A stretch of 64,000 bases of DNA from Porphyrobacter sp. Lineage in GTDB: Bacteria; Pseudomonadota; Alphaproteobacteria; Sphingomonadales; Sphingomonadaceae. The stretch spans positions 310,001-374,000 of the forward strand of contig JAPZRO010000003.1 in assembly GCA_027531395.1 (NCBI GenBank). The letters are read 5' to 3'. The translations under genes were made by a program, and so were the position numbers. Shown here piece by piece: positions 15,841 through 26,884 of this stretch. The notes beneath the pieces were generated by a model that saw nothing but the letters and a program-made list of their open reading frames with translations, was not told where the DNA came from and searched no databases. Position 1 is the stretch's first letter, and each line of letters opens with the position of its first letter.

Positions 15841-18800
15841 CTAGCTGCCGTCGGCGGCGACCAGCACAAAGGGGCTCCATGCCGCCGGGTGCGCCCAGAA
15901 TTCCTTCCAGTCCGGCACCGCCGATCCGTCGGCGCGCTTGCCCGTCCGCACCGCGATCATCGCCTGGCGCAGAGCTTCGGCCTTGGGCAGGCCGGTGCGC
16001 GACAGGCGCATGGTCTCCACCGTCAGCACAGCGGTAACCTCGTCCGAGACCCGCCAGTGGCTCGCCAGCAAGGCCTTGGCCCCGGCATGGAGAAAGGCGC
16101 GGGCAAGGCCGGACAGGCTTTGCGAACCGGGGGTTCCGTCGGAGGCGGCGGTGTTGCAGGCCGAAAGGATCAGCCAATCGGCGGTCAGTGACAGCCGTGC
16201 AGCCTCGCTGGCCGTAAGCAGGCCGTCGTCTTCCACGCTTGCGGTATCCGGCGGGGTGAAGACCAGGCCGGGTTCGGCAGCCCGCCCCACTTCCTTGGGC
16301 AGCAAGCCGTGGGTGGCGAAGGCGATGATCCCCGCGCTGGCGAGGCGGCTATCCTGCTTGAGCGCGTTCTCTGTCGCTGCGGGTCCGAGCCGCAGGCCGC
16401 TGGGCGGCGCATTGAGCGCTGCTGCCATGCTCTTGAGTTCGATTTCCGTGCCCGGCAGCGGGGACAGCTTGCGCAAGGCATCGGGCGAGGCGGTGGCGAT
16501 CCCCTGCAGCCCGCCGCGCATCGTGCGCCGTCCGCCCTGTTCGACAGAGCGGGAAGCACCCGAAGAACCCTCAAGGCTGGGTGCGCCATAACCGAGAAAG
16601 CCGCGCTCGGTAGCCGCCGCGCCGGGCAGCGGACGCGCGATCCGCAGCGCGGAGACCGCCGGAAGGGTGATGAAGGCGTACTTGTCGCCCAGCCAGGCCG
16701 ATTGCTTCAGGGTTTCGGCATCTCCCGCATCGGCCTTGTCCTTCGCAGGATCGAACCGCGTGACCAGAACGGGCAGCGGCAATCCGCCCAGCGGCCCCGC
16801 AACCGTGACGAAGATCCGCTTCGCCTTGCCAAGCGCCGGTTCAAGCGGCTGGAACATGGTGGTGTAGAGCCGGTTGGCCGCCTCGCGATCAAAGCGCGGA
16901 AAAAAGGCGTCGATACCCTCGAGTTCGCCAGACTGGTCGGAGGTCGAATCCATGTCCGCGTCAGAGACGCAGCTGGCTTCATCCATGCGGCAACGCAGCC
17001 GTGCGACCAGCCGGGCGACCGGCTCTCTGGCATCCGCCACAACTCGGACCTGTTCAGCATAGGGCGCAATCGCAAAGGCGTAGTAGTCCGAGCCGTTGGG
17101 GACGATCAGGATCAAGGCCTCGTCGGGGGCAAGCCGCGCCTTGACGTCCTCCACCGACAGCGCGGACGGAGAGACCAGATCGTCGAATTCGGGGAAGGCC
17201 TTCTTCAGCTGCGCGTCGGCAGCGGCCAGCTCCTGCACCACTTGCGCCAGCGCGGTGCGCTTTTCTTCAAGGCCCTGAGATCCGCTTGCCAGAACACTGG
17301 CCGCGACCGCAAGATTGAGCGCGCGGGCGCGATCGGCCAGCTGCTGCTTGCGGGTGATGAGCGCCCCCAGCTCGCCCTCGCCCGCCATCGCCCGCGCGGC
17401 GGCTTCGGCCATGGCCTGGCCGGCGGTCGACTGCTCAAGATCCTGCGCCGCGACGAACATTTCGTTGCGCAGGATGCCGGCATCGCCGCGCCCTGCGGCA
17501 TCCACCCCCGCCGAGGTGGCCTCCATCACCGCGCCATAGGCCATCGACAGCGGATCATGCGTGGTCGCATCCCCCGCGATTGCGCGGGTAAGCGCGGAAG
17601 AGGCGGCATCCGGCATGCTGTCGGCATAGCCCCCTGCAAGGCGCGCATCGCGGTGCTTGCGGGCAATGGCGGCCGCCTCGCGCGAGAGCGACAGGGCCTC
17701 GTCAAGATCACCCCCGGCCGCCACGATCGCGCGCGAGAGCGTGGTCAGTAGGATCACGAGATCGGGATGATCGGGGCCGAGCTTGCGCTGGATCGGAACG
17801 CCGAAGCGCAGCAGCGGCAAGGCCTCTTGCGCCCGCCCCTGCCCCAGCAGAGCGGCGGCGAGATTGTATTTGTACTTGGCGTAAGTGAGGCTCTCCGAAA
17901 CATCCGTCTGGCTGTAGACACCCTCGAAGATCTCCAGCGCCTTGCGGGCATTCTTTTCCGCCAGCGCAAAGCGGCCCTGGAAGTTCTGGCGGAAGGCCAT
18001 GTTGTTGTAGGTGCGCGCTACGAAATCGGTCGGCCGGGTGAAATAGCGCGTGCGCAGCTTGTTGGCGGCTTCGAAATGGAAATCGGACAGGGTGGTCTTG
18101 CCCTGCGCGCCCAGATGATCGGCCTTCCGTTCGAGCAGATTGGCGTAGATCAGGCCGGCGATCAGGCTGTCCATCGTGCCGTTGTAGGTGTCGGTCGCGC
18201 CGGTTTCCCGCCACGCGGCCTCGGCGCGCGGGAGCGTGGTTTCCAGCAGCGCCAGCGCCTCGGCATGGCGGCCCATCTGGCCGAGATCCCAGCTCAGGAA
18301 TTCGACGGTCTTGAACACATTGTTGGAACCCGGCCCTTCCTGCTGCACCTGCAGATCAAGCAGTACCCGATAGGCATCGATCGCATCACCCAGATGCTGG
18401 GCATCGTCGAGATAGCGCGCCAGTGCCGACTGAAGACCGATTTTGATGTCCGGATCGGTGCTGGCGGCCACAGCGCGGCGCAAATGCGCTTCCCCTTCGG
18501 CCGGGCGGCCTTCACGGCGCATGAGATCGGCAATGTCGACGGCAATGATTGCCGCCGCGTAGCTCTTCGGCCCCTCACGCGCCGCAGCAATGGCGGCCCT
18601 GCGATCAATGATGGTCCGCTCACCCGCGAAATCGCCGATCAGCGCATGGGCGCTTTGCAGCACCGGCAAGGCATAGTCCTGATCCTCCTGCGAGGCGTCG
18701 TCGGTGTTGAGCACAAGCGCATCAACAATCGGCAGCATCCTGGCGACCACATCGGTGTTGCCTGCATCCCTTGCCGCCTCGAGCTTCTCCACGAGCGGGC

Positions 18801-18948
18801 GATACGAGGTCGTGCTGGCAACCTTACCGGTCTTGTTGGCGACCTTGTCGGCAGGGCCTTCCCGCGCGGCGAGCGCAGGTGCCGGCTGCGCGATAGCCGC
18901 CAGGGCCGCAAGCACGCCGCCCAGACTGCAGATTTTCGATGCGGTCAT
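15841..18948 (-). CDS. exported TPR-CHAT domain protein
   Basis: A 1035-residue protein with a signal peptide ('LGGVLAALAAIAQPAPALAA'), a long helical TPR-like region to about residue 560, a coiled segment, and a C-terminal CHAT (caspase-like) domain. The probable catalytic dyad is His880 ('FATHG') and Cys931 ('LSACNTA'). Export to the periplasm separates it from cytoplasmic CHAT effectors of CRISPR systems. It resembles the secreted TPR-CHAT proteins frequent in alphaproteobacteria, whose targets are unknown. It is monocistronic, bounded by rlmJ (convergent) and tRNA-Thr. Confidence 0.92.
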   Translation of the reverse strand: MTASKICSLGGVLAALAAIAQPAPALAAREGPADKVANKTGKVASTTSYRPLVEKLEAARDAGNTDVVARMLPIVDALVLNTDDASQEDQDYALPVLQSAHALIGDFAGERTIIDRRAAIAAAREGPKSYAAAIIAVDIADLMRREGRPAEGEAHLRRAVAASTDPDIKIGLQSALARYLDDAQHLGDAIDAYRVLLDLQVQQEGPGSNNVFKTVEFLSWDLGQMGRHAEALALLETTLPRAEAAWRETGATDTYNGTMDSLIAGLIYANLLERKADHLGAQGKTTLSDFHFEAANKLRTRYFTRPTDFVARTYNNMAFRQNFQGRFALAEKNARKALEIFEGVYSQTDVSESLTYAKYKYNLAAALLGQGRAQEALPLLRFGVPIQRKLGPDHPDLVILLTTLSRAIVAAGGDLDEALSLSREAAAIARKHRDARLAGGYADSMPDAASSALTRAIAGDATTHDPLSMAYGAVMEATSAGVDAAGRGDAGILRNEMFVAAQDLEQSTAGQAMAEAAARAMAGEGELGALITRKQQLADRARALNLAVAASVLASGSQGLEEKRTALAQVVQELAAADAQLKKAFPEFDDLVSPSALSVEDVKARLAPDEALILIVPNGSDYYAFAIAPYAEQVRVVADAREPVARLVARLRCRMDEASCVSDADMDSTSDQSGELEGIDAFFPRFDREAANRLYTTMFQPLEPALGKAKRIFVTVAGPLGGLPLPVLVTRFDPAKDKADAGDAETLKQSAWLGDKYAFITLPAVSALRIARPLPGAAATERGFLGYGAPSLEGSSGASRSVEQGGRRTMRGGLQGIATASPDALRKLSPLPGTEIELKSMAAALNAPPSGLRLGPAATENALKQDSRLASAGIIAFATHGLLPKEVGRAAEPGLVFTPPDTASVEDDGLLTASEAARLSLTADWLILSACNTAASDGTPGSQSLSGLARAFLHAGAKALLASHWRVSDEVTAVLTVETMRLSRTGLPKAEALRQAMIAVRTGKRADGSAVPDWKEFWAHPAAWSPFVLVAADGS

Positions 18949-19128
18949 TTGTCGCCCCCCAAGGACAGGAATTGTTGGCGGGCGGAACCGGTATTGGCAA
19001 GTGAGGGCGCGCAGGAGTCAACGGCTCATTGCTGACCGCCAACCATGCGTCACACACAGACCTGGATGCAGGGGAGCGTTTACCCGCGTTACAGCGCGAG
19101 CCGGTGCCGCGGGAAACGGGAGACTGAA

Positions 19129-19203
19129 TGGTGCTGCTGGGGAGGATTGAACTCCCGACCTCACCCTTACCAAGGGTGCGCTCTACCACTGAGCTACAGC
19201 AGC
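19129..19203 (-). tRNA. tRNA-Thr (anticodon GGT)
   Basis: The minus strand folds as a full cloverleaf: acceptor stem GCTGCTG/CAGCAGC, D arm with 'AGCTCAGTGGTAGAGC', anticodon stem CACCC/GGGTG with loop TTGGTAA (anticodon at 19169-19171), and T arm 'GGGAGTTCAATCCTCCC'. Discriminator A and an encoded CCA end it. It reads ACC and ACT threonine codons. Confidence 0.97.
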
Positions 19204-19291
19204 GCCGGAAACAGGCGCGCCCTATTGTCGCGCCTCGGAGCAATGTCAAGCGGACTTGAAGAGCCACGCCGATAACGCCAAGGCGTTTCGC

Positions 19292-19441
19292 ATGCGTGAA
19301 GACCCGAGCAAGAATCTTACCCGCGAAGAGCGTCTCGCGGCGAAATTGCGTGAAAACCTTCGTCGCCGGAAGGCGCAGGCCCGGGCTCTGGGCGATTCGG
19401 TTGCGACGGAATCGCTTCCCAATCGCGCTGACGATAGCTAA
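19292..19441 (+). CDS. small conserved-style basic protein, function unknown
   Basis: A 49-residue protein starting at ATG 19292, highly charged and helical: '[20 protein letters not shown]' then 'QARALG'. I do not recognise a characterised family, although short proteins with a '[12 protein letters not shown]' core are common in sphingomonads and rhizobia. It lies in the short gap between tRNA-Thr and gpmA and reads in the same direction as gpmA, 32 bases upstream of it. Codon use is normal for the region, which supports a real gene. Confidence 0.65.
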   Translation: MREDPSKNLTREERLAAKLRENLRRRKAQARALGDSVATESLPNRADDS

Positions 19442-19473
19442 CGAACGCCGCTCCCGACAGTGACGGAGCCAAA

Positions 19474-20160
19474 ATGCCCAAGCTCATCCTCGTCCGCCAC
19501 GGCCAGAGCCAGTGGAACCTCGAAAACCGCTTCACCGGCTGGTGGGATGTCGATCTGACCGCGCAAGGCGTGGCCGAGGCGACCGCCGCGGGCGAACTGC
19601 TCAAGGCCAAGGGCGTGCTGCCGACCTACGCTTTCACCTCGCTCCAGACCCGCGCGATCAAGACGCTGCATCTGGCGCTGGAGGCCGCAGGCCGGCTGTG
19701 GATTCCCGAGACCAAGGACTGGCGGCTGAACGAGCGGCACTATGGCGGCCTCACCGGCCTCGACAAGGCCGAGACGGCAGCGCGGCATGGCGACGAGCAG
19801 GTCAAGATCTGGCGCCGCAGCTTCGACATTCCGCCCCCCGTGCTGGAAGCGGGCAGCGAATTCGATCTCGCCAGCGACCCGCGCTATGCCGGAATCGCGA
19901 TCCCGAACACCGAAAGCCTCAAGCTCACTATCGAGCGCGTGCTGCCCTATTGGGAAAGCACCATCCTGCCGGTGCTCGCCAGCGGGGAGACGGTGATCAT
20001 CGCCGCGCACGGCAATTCCCTGCGCGCGCTGGTGAAGCACCTTTCGGGCATTTCCGACGCGGACATCACCGACCTCGAGATTCCCACCGGGCAGCCGATC
20101 ATCTATGACTTCGACGGCGGCACGGTGACGGGGGCCCGCTACTATCTGAAGGACGCATGA
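19474..20160 (+). CDS. gpmA: 2,3-bisphosphoglycerate-dependent phosphoglycerate mutase
   Basis: A 228-residue glycolytic mutase interconverting 3- and 2-phosphoglycerate. The phosphohistidine motif '[10 protein letters not shown]' is at residues 5-14, '[13 protein letters not shown]' follows, '[18 protein letters not shown]' binds substrate, and the second catalytic His is in '[13 protein letters not shown]'. All key residues of the dPGM family are present. It leads the overlapped run gpmA-purE-purK-folA-ribF; its stop is shared with the purE start (ATGA). Confidence 0.97.
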   Translation: MPKLILVRHGQSQWNLENRFTGWWDVDLTAQGVAEATAAGELLKAKGVLPTYAFTSLQTRAIKTLHLALEAAGRLWIPETKDWRLNERHYGGLTGLDKAETAARHGDEQVKIWRRSFDIPPPVLEAGSEFDLASDPRYAGIAIPNTESLKLTIERVLPYWESTILPVLASGETVIIAAHGNSLRALVKHLSGISDADITDLEIPTGQPIIYDFDGGTVTGARYYLKDA

Positions 20161-20650
20161 TGGAAGTGACCGGGGGACGCGTCGCGATCGTGATGGGCAG
20201 CCAGTCCGACTGGCCGACCATGAAGGCCGCCGCCGAGGTGCTCGATGAACTCGAAGTGCCCTATGAGGCGCGGATCGTCTCGGCGCACCGCACCCCTGAC
20301 CGGATGGTCGCCTTTGCCAAGGGCGCGGAGGGCGAGGGCTTCGATGTCATCATCGCTGGCGCGGGCGGCGCGGCGCATCTGCCCGGCATGATCGCCAGCA
20401 TGACGCATCTGCCGGTGCTGGGCGTGCCGGTGCAGTCCAAGGCGCTCTCCGGCATGGATAGCCTGCTCTCGATCGTGCAGATGCCGGGCGGGATTCCGGT
20501 CGGCACACTGGCAATCGGCGAGGCGGGCGCGAAGAACGCCGGATTGCTCGCCGCATCGATCCTCGCGCTCTCTGACAAGGACCTGTCCGAACGCCTGCAG
20601 GACTGGCGCGCCGCCAAGAGTGCCGCCGTGGGCGAGGTTCCGGAAGACTG

Positions 20651-20651
<1 letters not shown>
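20157..20651 (+). CDS. purE: N5-carboxyaminoimidazole ribonucleotide mutase
   Basis: A 164-residue class I PurE that converts N5-CAIR to CAIR in purine biosynthesis. '[12 protein letters not shown]' and the active-site '[10 protein letters not shown]' with its catalytic His are intact, as is '[12 protein letters not shown]'. It overlaps gpmA upstream and purK downstream (TGATG), matching the usual purEK pair that works in sequence. Confidence 0.97.
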
Positions 20652-22217
<1,566 letters not shown>

Positions 22218-22218
<1 letters not shown>

Positions 22219-23153
22219 TGCGCTGGCTCGATCACCGCAACGCGATCCCGCCCGCGCTGCGCGGCGCGGTCATCGCGCTAGGCAATTTCGACGGGTTCCA
22301 CCGCGGGCATCAGGCTGTGGCGGGCGCGGCGATCAGCTGGGCCAAGGCCGAGGGCCGCCCCTCGATCATCGCCACCTTCGATCCGCACCCGGTGCGCTTC
22401 TTCCGCCCCGATGTGCCGCCCTTCCGGCTGACGACGCTCGAACAGCGGCAGGAACTCTATCTCGCCGCAGGCGCGACCGCGATGCTGGTGTTCCACTTCG
22501 ACGCCGAGCTGGCGGGCACCAGCGCCGAGGATTTCATCCAGACCATCCTGATCGACCGCTTCGGCGCGCACGGGGTGGTGACCGGCGGCGACTTCACCTT
22601 CGGCAAGGGCGCGAAAGGCAATGTCGAACTGCTGCGCACGCTCGGCGGCGAACTCGGCCTCCAATCGCGGGTGGTCGAGGCGGTGACGGCGGGCGAGGAG
22701 GTCGTCTCCTCCAGCCGCATCCGTCAGGCGCTGCGCGACGGCGATCCGCAGCTCGCCGCGCAACTGCTCACCCGCCCCTTTGCGATAAGGGGCATCGTCG
22801 AGCATGGCGACAAGCGCGGGCGCACCATCGGCTATCCCACCGCCAACGTCACGATCGACAACTACCTGCGCCCCAAATACGGCATCTACGCCGTGACCGG
22901 CCGCCTGCTCGCCACCGGCCAAGTGCTCCACGGCGCGGCCAATATCGGCATCCGCCCGCAGTTCGAGCCGCCCAAGGAGCTGCTCGAGCCCTATTTCTTC
23001 GATTTCTCCGGCGACCTCTACGGGCAGGAGATCGAAGTCGCCTTCCACCACTTCCTGCGCGGCGAGGCGAAGTTCGATTCGCTCGAGGCGCTGATCGAAC
23101 AGATGGACAAGGATTGCGCCGAGGCGCGGCGGTTGCTTACTTCGTCACCCTGA
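22218..23153 (+). CDS. ribF: bifunctional riboflavin kinase/FMN adenylyltransferase
   Basis: A 311-residue enzyme making FMN then FAD. The N-terminal nucleotidyltransferase part has 'IALGNFDGFHRGHQAV' and 'ATFDPHPVRFF', with 'SSSRIRQAL' at the domain boundary. The C-terminal flavokinase has 'GRTIGYPTANV' and 'GAANIGIRPQF'. ATG 22218 overlaps the folA stop. The last three codons and the stop fall inside an interspersed palindromic repeat (23143-23256), so the native C-terminal residues may have been replaced by repeat sequence. Confidence 0.97.
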
Positions 23154-23256
23154 ACTTGTTTCAGGGTCCATTTCTCCTCCCGCACTGCCGGTCGAACTGG
23201 AAGAATGGATGCTGGAAGCGAAGCTGTGCGCCAGCACAATCAAGTTCAGCATGACG
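23143..23256. repeat. 114-bp interspersed palindromic repeat spanning the end of ribF
   Basis: Outer arms CGTCACCCTGAACTTG (23143-23158) and CAAGTTCAGCATGACG (23241-23256) are complementary at 14 of 16 positions. The left end folds on itself as CCCTGAA-loop-TTCAGGG (23148-23166), which could end transcription after ribF. The type differs from the 5697-5790 element but has a similar architecture. Confidence 0.7.
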
Positions 23257-23321
23257 AGAATGAGACGTGGTGCGCGCAAACACTTTATCGCAGCCGCCAA
23301 TTGCCCTAACGGCGCGAGCCT

Positions 23322-26300
23322 ATGTCTGAAGATAACACCCAGCGCGATTACCGGGACACCGTCTTCCTGCCGAAGACCGATTTCCCCATGAAGGCCGGCC
23401 TCCCCCAGAAGGAGCCGGGCATTGCCGCGCGCTGGGAGCAGATCGGGCTCTATGACGCGCTGCGCGCCGCGCGCCGGGGCCGCGAGAAGTTCATCCTCCA
23501 TGATGGCCCGCCCTACGCCAATGGCGACATGCATATCGGCCATGCGCTGAACCACATCCTCAAGGACATGGTCTGCCGCACCCAGAACCTGCTGGGCAAG
23601 GACGCGCCCTACGTGCCCGGCTGGGACTGCCACGGCCTCCCCATCGAATGGAAGGTCGAGGAGCAGTACCGCAAGGACAAGAAGGCCAAGCCCGTCCTCA
23701 CTGGCGCAGGGCGTGACGAGGCGGCGGTCAAGGCCTTCCGCGACGAATGCCGCGCCTATGCGCAGAAGTGGGTCGATGCGCAGCGCGGGCAGCTCAAGCG
23801 CCTCGGCATCATGGGCGATTGGGACCACCCCTACCTCACCATGCAGAAGGAGAGCGAGGCGGTGATCGTCGCCGAGCTGCTCAAGCTGGCCGAGGCGGGG
23901 AACCTCTATCGCGGCTCGAAGCCGGTGATGTGGTCCCCGGTCGAACAGACCGCGCTGGCCGAGGCGGAGGTCGAATACGAGGACATCACCTCGACCCAGA
24001 TCGACGTGGCGTTCGAGATCGTCGAGAGCCCGATCCCCGAACTGGTCGGCGCCCACGCGGTGATCTGGACGACGACCCCGTGGACGATCCCGGTGAACCA
24101 GGCTTTGGCTTACGGGCCGGAGGTTGAGTATTCACTGCTGCAATTTGATTTCGTCGCAAGCGATGAAGTCAGGGCGTTCCTGCGCGACCATTTCTTCAAC
24201 TGGGACGACAAGTGGTTTCTGGTTGCGGATGGCCTTCGCGGCGACTTCGAACAGCGTGTCCTTCAAGCGGCCAAGGCCGTTGTTGGCAGTCAGTTCGAAA
24301 ACGCCGAACTTGTTCGGGTGAGTGACACAATGAAGTTCTCCGATGGGTCGGAGAGCATCAAAGGCTCGCAACTCGCCGGAACCCTCGCCCGCCACCCGAT
24401 GCACCACCTCGGCGGGTTCTACGCCGCGCCGCGCCCGCTGCTGCCCGGCGACTTCGTCACCACCGACAGCGGCACCGGCCTTGTCCACATGGCGCCCGAT
24501 CATGGCGAGGACGACTTCGAGCTGTGCAAATCGGCAGGGATCAACCCCGTCTTCGCGGTGATGGACGACGGACGCTACCGCGACGACTGGGGCTGGCTCG
24601 GCGGCGCGGACGAGCGGCGCATGAGCGTCATCAACCCCAAGTTCAACGCGCCCGACGGCCCGATCTGCTCGGACCTGCGCGAAGCTGGCGCGCTGCTCGC
24701 CGCGAGCGCGGACTACGCGCACTCCTACCCGCATTCGTGGCGCTCCAAGGCCAAGGTGATCTTCCGCTGCACCCCGCAGTGGTTCGTGCCGATGGACCGC
24801 GCGATGGAGTGGATCGAGCCCAAGACCCGCGCGGAAAAGGGCTGGGAGAACGAAGGCGGCGCGATCGACCCGGCGGAAGAGGGGCTGTGCGCCTCCCCGA
24901 CGCTGCGCGAACGTGCGGTCGAGGAAATCGCCCGCGTCCAGTTCATCCCCGAAAAGGGCCGCAACCGCATCGGCGCGATGGTCGAAGGGCGGCCCGATTG
25001 GGTGCTCTCCCGCCAGCGCGCTTGGGGCGTGCCGATCACTCTGTTTGTCCGCTCGGACGGCTCCTACCTGCAAGACCCCGCCGTCAACGCCCGCATTGTC
25101 GCCGCGGTGAATGCCGAGGGCATGGATGCGTGGAACAGCGCCAACAAGGCGGCCTTCCTCGGCCCCGATTACGACCCGGCCGAATTCGAGATGGTCACCG
25201 ACATTCTCGACGTGTGGTTCGATTCGGGCTGCACCCATGCCTTCGTGCTCGAAAGCGGGCGCTGGCCTGATCTGCAGTGGCCCGCCAACCTCTACCTCGA
25301 AGGATCGGACCAGCATCGCGGCTGGTTCCAGTCCTCGCTGCTGCAATCGAGCGCAACCCGCGGCCGCGCGCCTTACGATCAGGTTCTCACCCACGGCTTC
25401 ACGATGGATGCCAAGGGCAAGAAGATGTCGAAGAGCCTCGGCAACACGGTCGATCCGCTCAAGGTGATGGAGACCTACGGCGCGGACATCATCCGGCTGT
25501 GGGCGCTGAGCGTCGACTTCACCGAGGATCACCGCATCGGCGATGAAATCCTCAAGGGCGTGGGCGACCAGTATCGCAAGCTGCGCAACACCTTCCGCTA
25601 TCTGCTCGGCGCGCTCGACGGGTTCGTGGGCGACTGGAGCGATGCGGGCGAGCTGCCGGAGCTGGAGGTCTATGTCCTCGCGCTGCTGAGCGAGCTGGAC
25701 GGGAAATTGAAGGCGGCGGCGGAGGCTTACGACTTCAACGCCTACACCCGCCTGCTGGTCGATTTCTGCAACGAGGACCTCTCGGCCTTCTTCTTCGATA
25801 TCCGCAAGGACTCGCTCTATTGCGACGGGCCGGATTCGAACACGCGCAACGCCTATCGCACCGTGCTCGACCTGCTGTTCCACGCGCTGGTGCGCTACGC
25901 CGCGCCGGTGCTGGTGTTCACGGCGGAGGAAGTGTGGCTCTCCCGCTATCCCGAGGATGGCGAGGAGGACGACAACGGCCAGCGCGGGAGCGTCCACCTG
26001 CTCGAATGGCCGAGCATCCCCGGCGTCGTCGCCGACCGGGCGAAATGGGACAAGCTGCGCGCCTTGCGCGATGCGGTCAACGAAGCGATCGAGCCGCTGC
26101 GGCGCGACAAGACGATCCGCTCGAGCCTCGAAGCCGAAGTGGTGGTGCCCGCCGCCATGGTGCCCGAGGGCGTGTCGGACGAACAGCTCGCCGAACTGTT
26201 CATCACCGCGACAGTCACGCGCGGGCAGGGCGATGCCGTGATCGTCGCCAAGACCCAACACCACAAGTGCGGCCGCTGCTGGCGCCATCTGCCCGACGTG

Positions 26301-26351
26301 GCGGATGACGGGGCATTGTGCACTCGTTGCGATGCGGTTGTCGGTTCATGA
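23322..26351 (+). CDS. ileS: isoleucine--tRNA ligase
   Basis: A 1009-residue class I aminoacyl-tRNA synthetase. 'MHIGH' is at residues 70-74, 'WDCHGLPIEWK' follows, and 'KMSKS' is at 701-705. The C-terminal zinc knuckle has Cys983 and Cys986 ('CGRCW') with a second 'CTRC' pair. The CP1 editing domain carries an unusual stretch around residues 266-352 that is roughly 40 residues longer than the E. coli counterpart and is encoded by visibly AT-richer DNA with many TTT, GTT and AGT codons. The gene overlaps lspA by ATGA, the common ileS-lspA arrangement. Confidence 0.97.
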   Translation: MSEDNTQRDYRDTVFLPKTDFPMKAGLPQKEPGIAARWEQIGLYDALRAARRGREKFILHDGPPYANGDMHIGHALNHILKDMVCRTQNLLGKDAPYVPGWDCHGLPIEWKVEEQYRKDKKAKPVLTGAGRDEAAVKAFRDECRAYAQKWVDAQRGQLKRLGIMGDWDHPYLTMQKESEAVIVAELLKLAEAGNLYRGSKPVMWSPVEQTALAEAEVEYEDITSTQIDVAFEIVESPIPELVGAHAVIWTTTPWTIPVNQALAYGPEVEYSLLQFDFVASDEVRAFLRDHFFNWDDKWFLVADGLRGDFEQRVLQAAKAVVGSQFENAELVRVSDTMKFSDGSESIKGSQLAGTLARHPMHHLGGFYAAPRPLLPGDFVTTDSGTGLVHMAPDHGEDDFELCKSAGINPVFAVMDDGRYRDDWGWLGGADERRMSVINPKFNAPDGPICSDLREAGALLAASADYAHSYPHSWRSKAKVIFRCTPQWFVPMDRAMEWIEPKTRAEKGWENEGGAIDPAEEGLCASPTLRERAVEEIARVQFIPEKGRNRIGAMVEGRPDWVLSRQRAWGVPITLFVRSDGSYLQDPAVNARIVAAVNAEGMDAWNSANKAAFLGPDYDPAEFEMVTDILDVWFDSGCTHAFVLESGRWPDLQWPANLYLEGSDQHRGWFQSSLLQSSATRGRAPYDQVLTHGFTMDAKGKKMSKSLGNTVDPLKVMETYGADIIRLWALSVDFTEDHRIGDEILKGVGDQYRKLRNTFRYLLGALDGFVGDWSDAGELPELEVYVLALLSELDGKLKAAAEAYDFNAYTRLLVDFCNEDLSAFFFDIRKDSLYCDGPDSNTRNAYRTVLDLLFHALVRYAAPVLVFTAEEVWLSRYPEDGEEDDNGQRGSVHLLEWPSIPGVVADRAKWDKLRALRDAVNEAIEPLRRDKTIRSSLEAEVVVPAAMVPEGVSDEQLAELFITATVTRGQGDAVIVAKTQHHKCGRCWRHLPDVADDGALCTRCDAVVGS

Positions 26352-26884
26352 GCGGGTTGTTCACCCGCAACCGGCTGATCGGGCTGGCGCTGGCGGCGCT
26401 GGTGGCGGTGATCGATCAGGCGGTGAAGATGTACATCATCGGCCCACTGCGCCTGCGCGATGTGCTCCACATAGACCTGCTGCCGTTCTTCGATCTCACC
26501 TATACCGAGAACCGCGGGATCTCGCTGGGGATGCTGCAGGCGACCGACATGGAAACGCGCTGGCTGCTGGTGGCGATGACCGCGGTGATCGCGCTGGTCG
26601 TGCTGGTGTGGATGATGCGCGAGAAGGCCATGGGCGAGATCGTCGGGCTGGCGCTGATCCTCGGCGGCGCGCTGGGCAATATCCGCGATCGCTATGATCT
26701 GGGCTATGTCATCGACTATGCCGACTTCCATGTCGGGACGTTCCGCCCGTTCCTGATCTTCAACATTGCCGACGCCGCGATTACCATCGGCGTTCTCATA
26801 ATCCTTGCCCGCAGCCTGTTCGTGCGCGACAAGGGCGAAACCGCAACCGGGGACGCGCCCCGTGGAGAGACTTCAGATGCGTAA
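26348..26884 (+). CDS. lspA: signal peptidase II (prolipoprotein signal peptidase)
   Basis: A 178-residue inner-membrane aspartyl protease that removes lipoprotein signal peptides. Four hydrophobic segments are visible. Conserved blocks are 'VIDQAVKMYI' (Asp), 'TENRGISLGML', 'GGALGNIRDR', and the catalytic-Asp pair 'VIDYADFH' and 'FNIADAAITIG'. It is coupled to ileS and overlaps the downstream lipoprotein gene by eight bases, so the enzyme sits in an operon with one of its likely substrates. Confidence 0.95.
   Translation: MSGLFTRNRLIGLALAALVAVIDQAVKMYIIGPLRLRDVLHIDLLPFFDLTYTENRGISLGMLQATDMETRWLLVAMTAVIALVVLVWMMREKAMGEIVGLALILGGALGNIRDRYDLGYVIDYADFHVGTFRPFLIFNIADAAITIGVLIILARSLFVRDKGETATGDAPRGETSDA

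Noticed and set aside
15841-18948. CHAT protein as a CRISPR-associated (craspase-like) effector
   Set aside because: There are no cas genes or repeat array in the window, and the protein has an export signal.
24118-24380. Intein or inserted mobile gene in ileS
   Set aside because: No splicing-block motifs or extra catalytic residues are seen; the frame is continuous and the extra length is only about 40 residues.
24132-26288. 718-codon antisense frame within ileS
   Set aside because: It has the same antisense composition artefact, and IleS motifs are continuous on the other strand.
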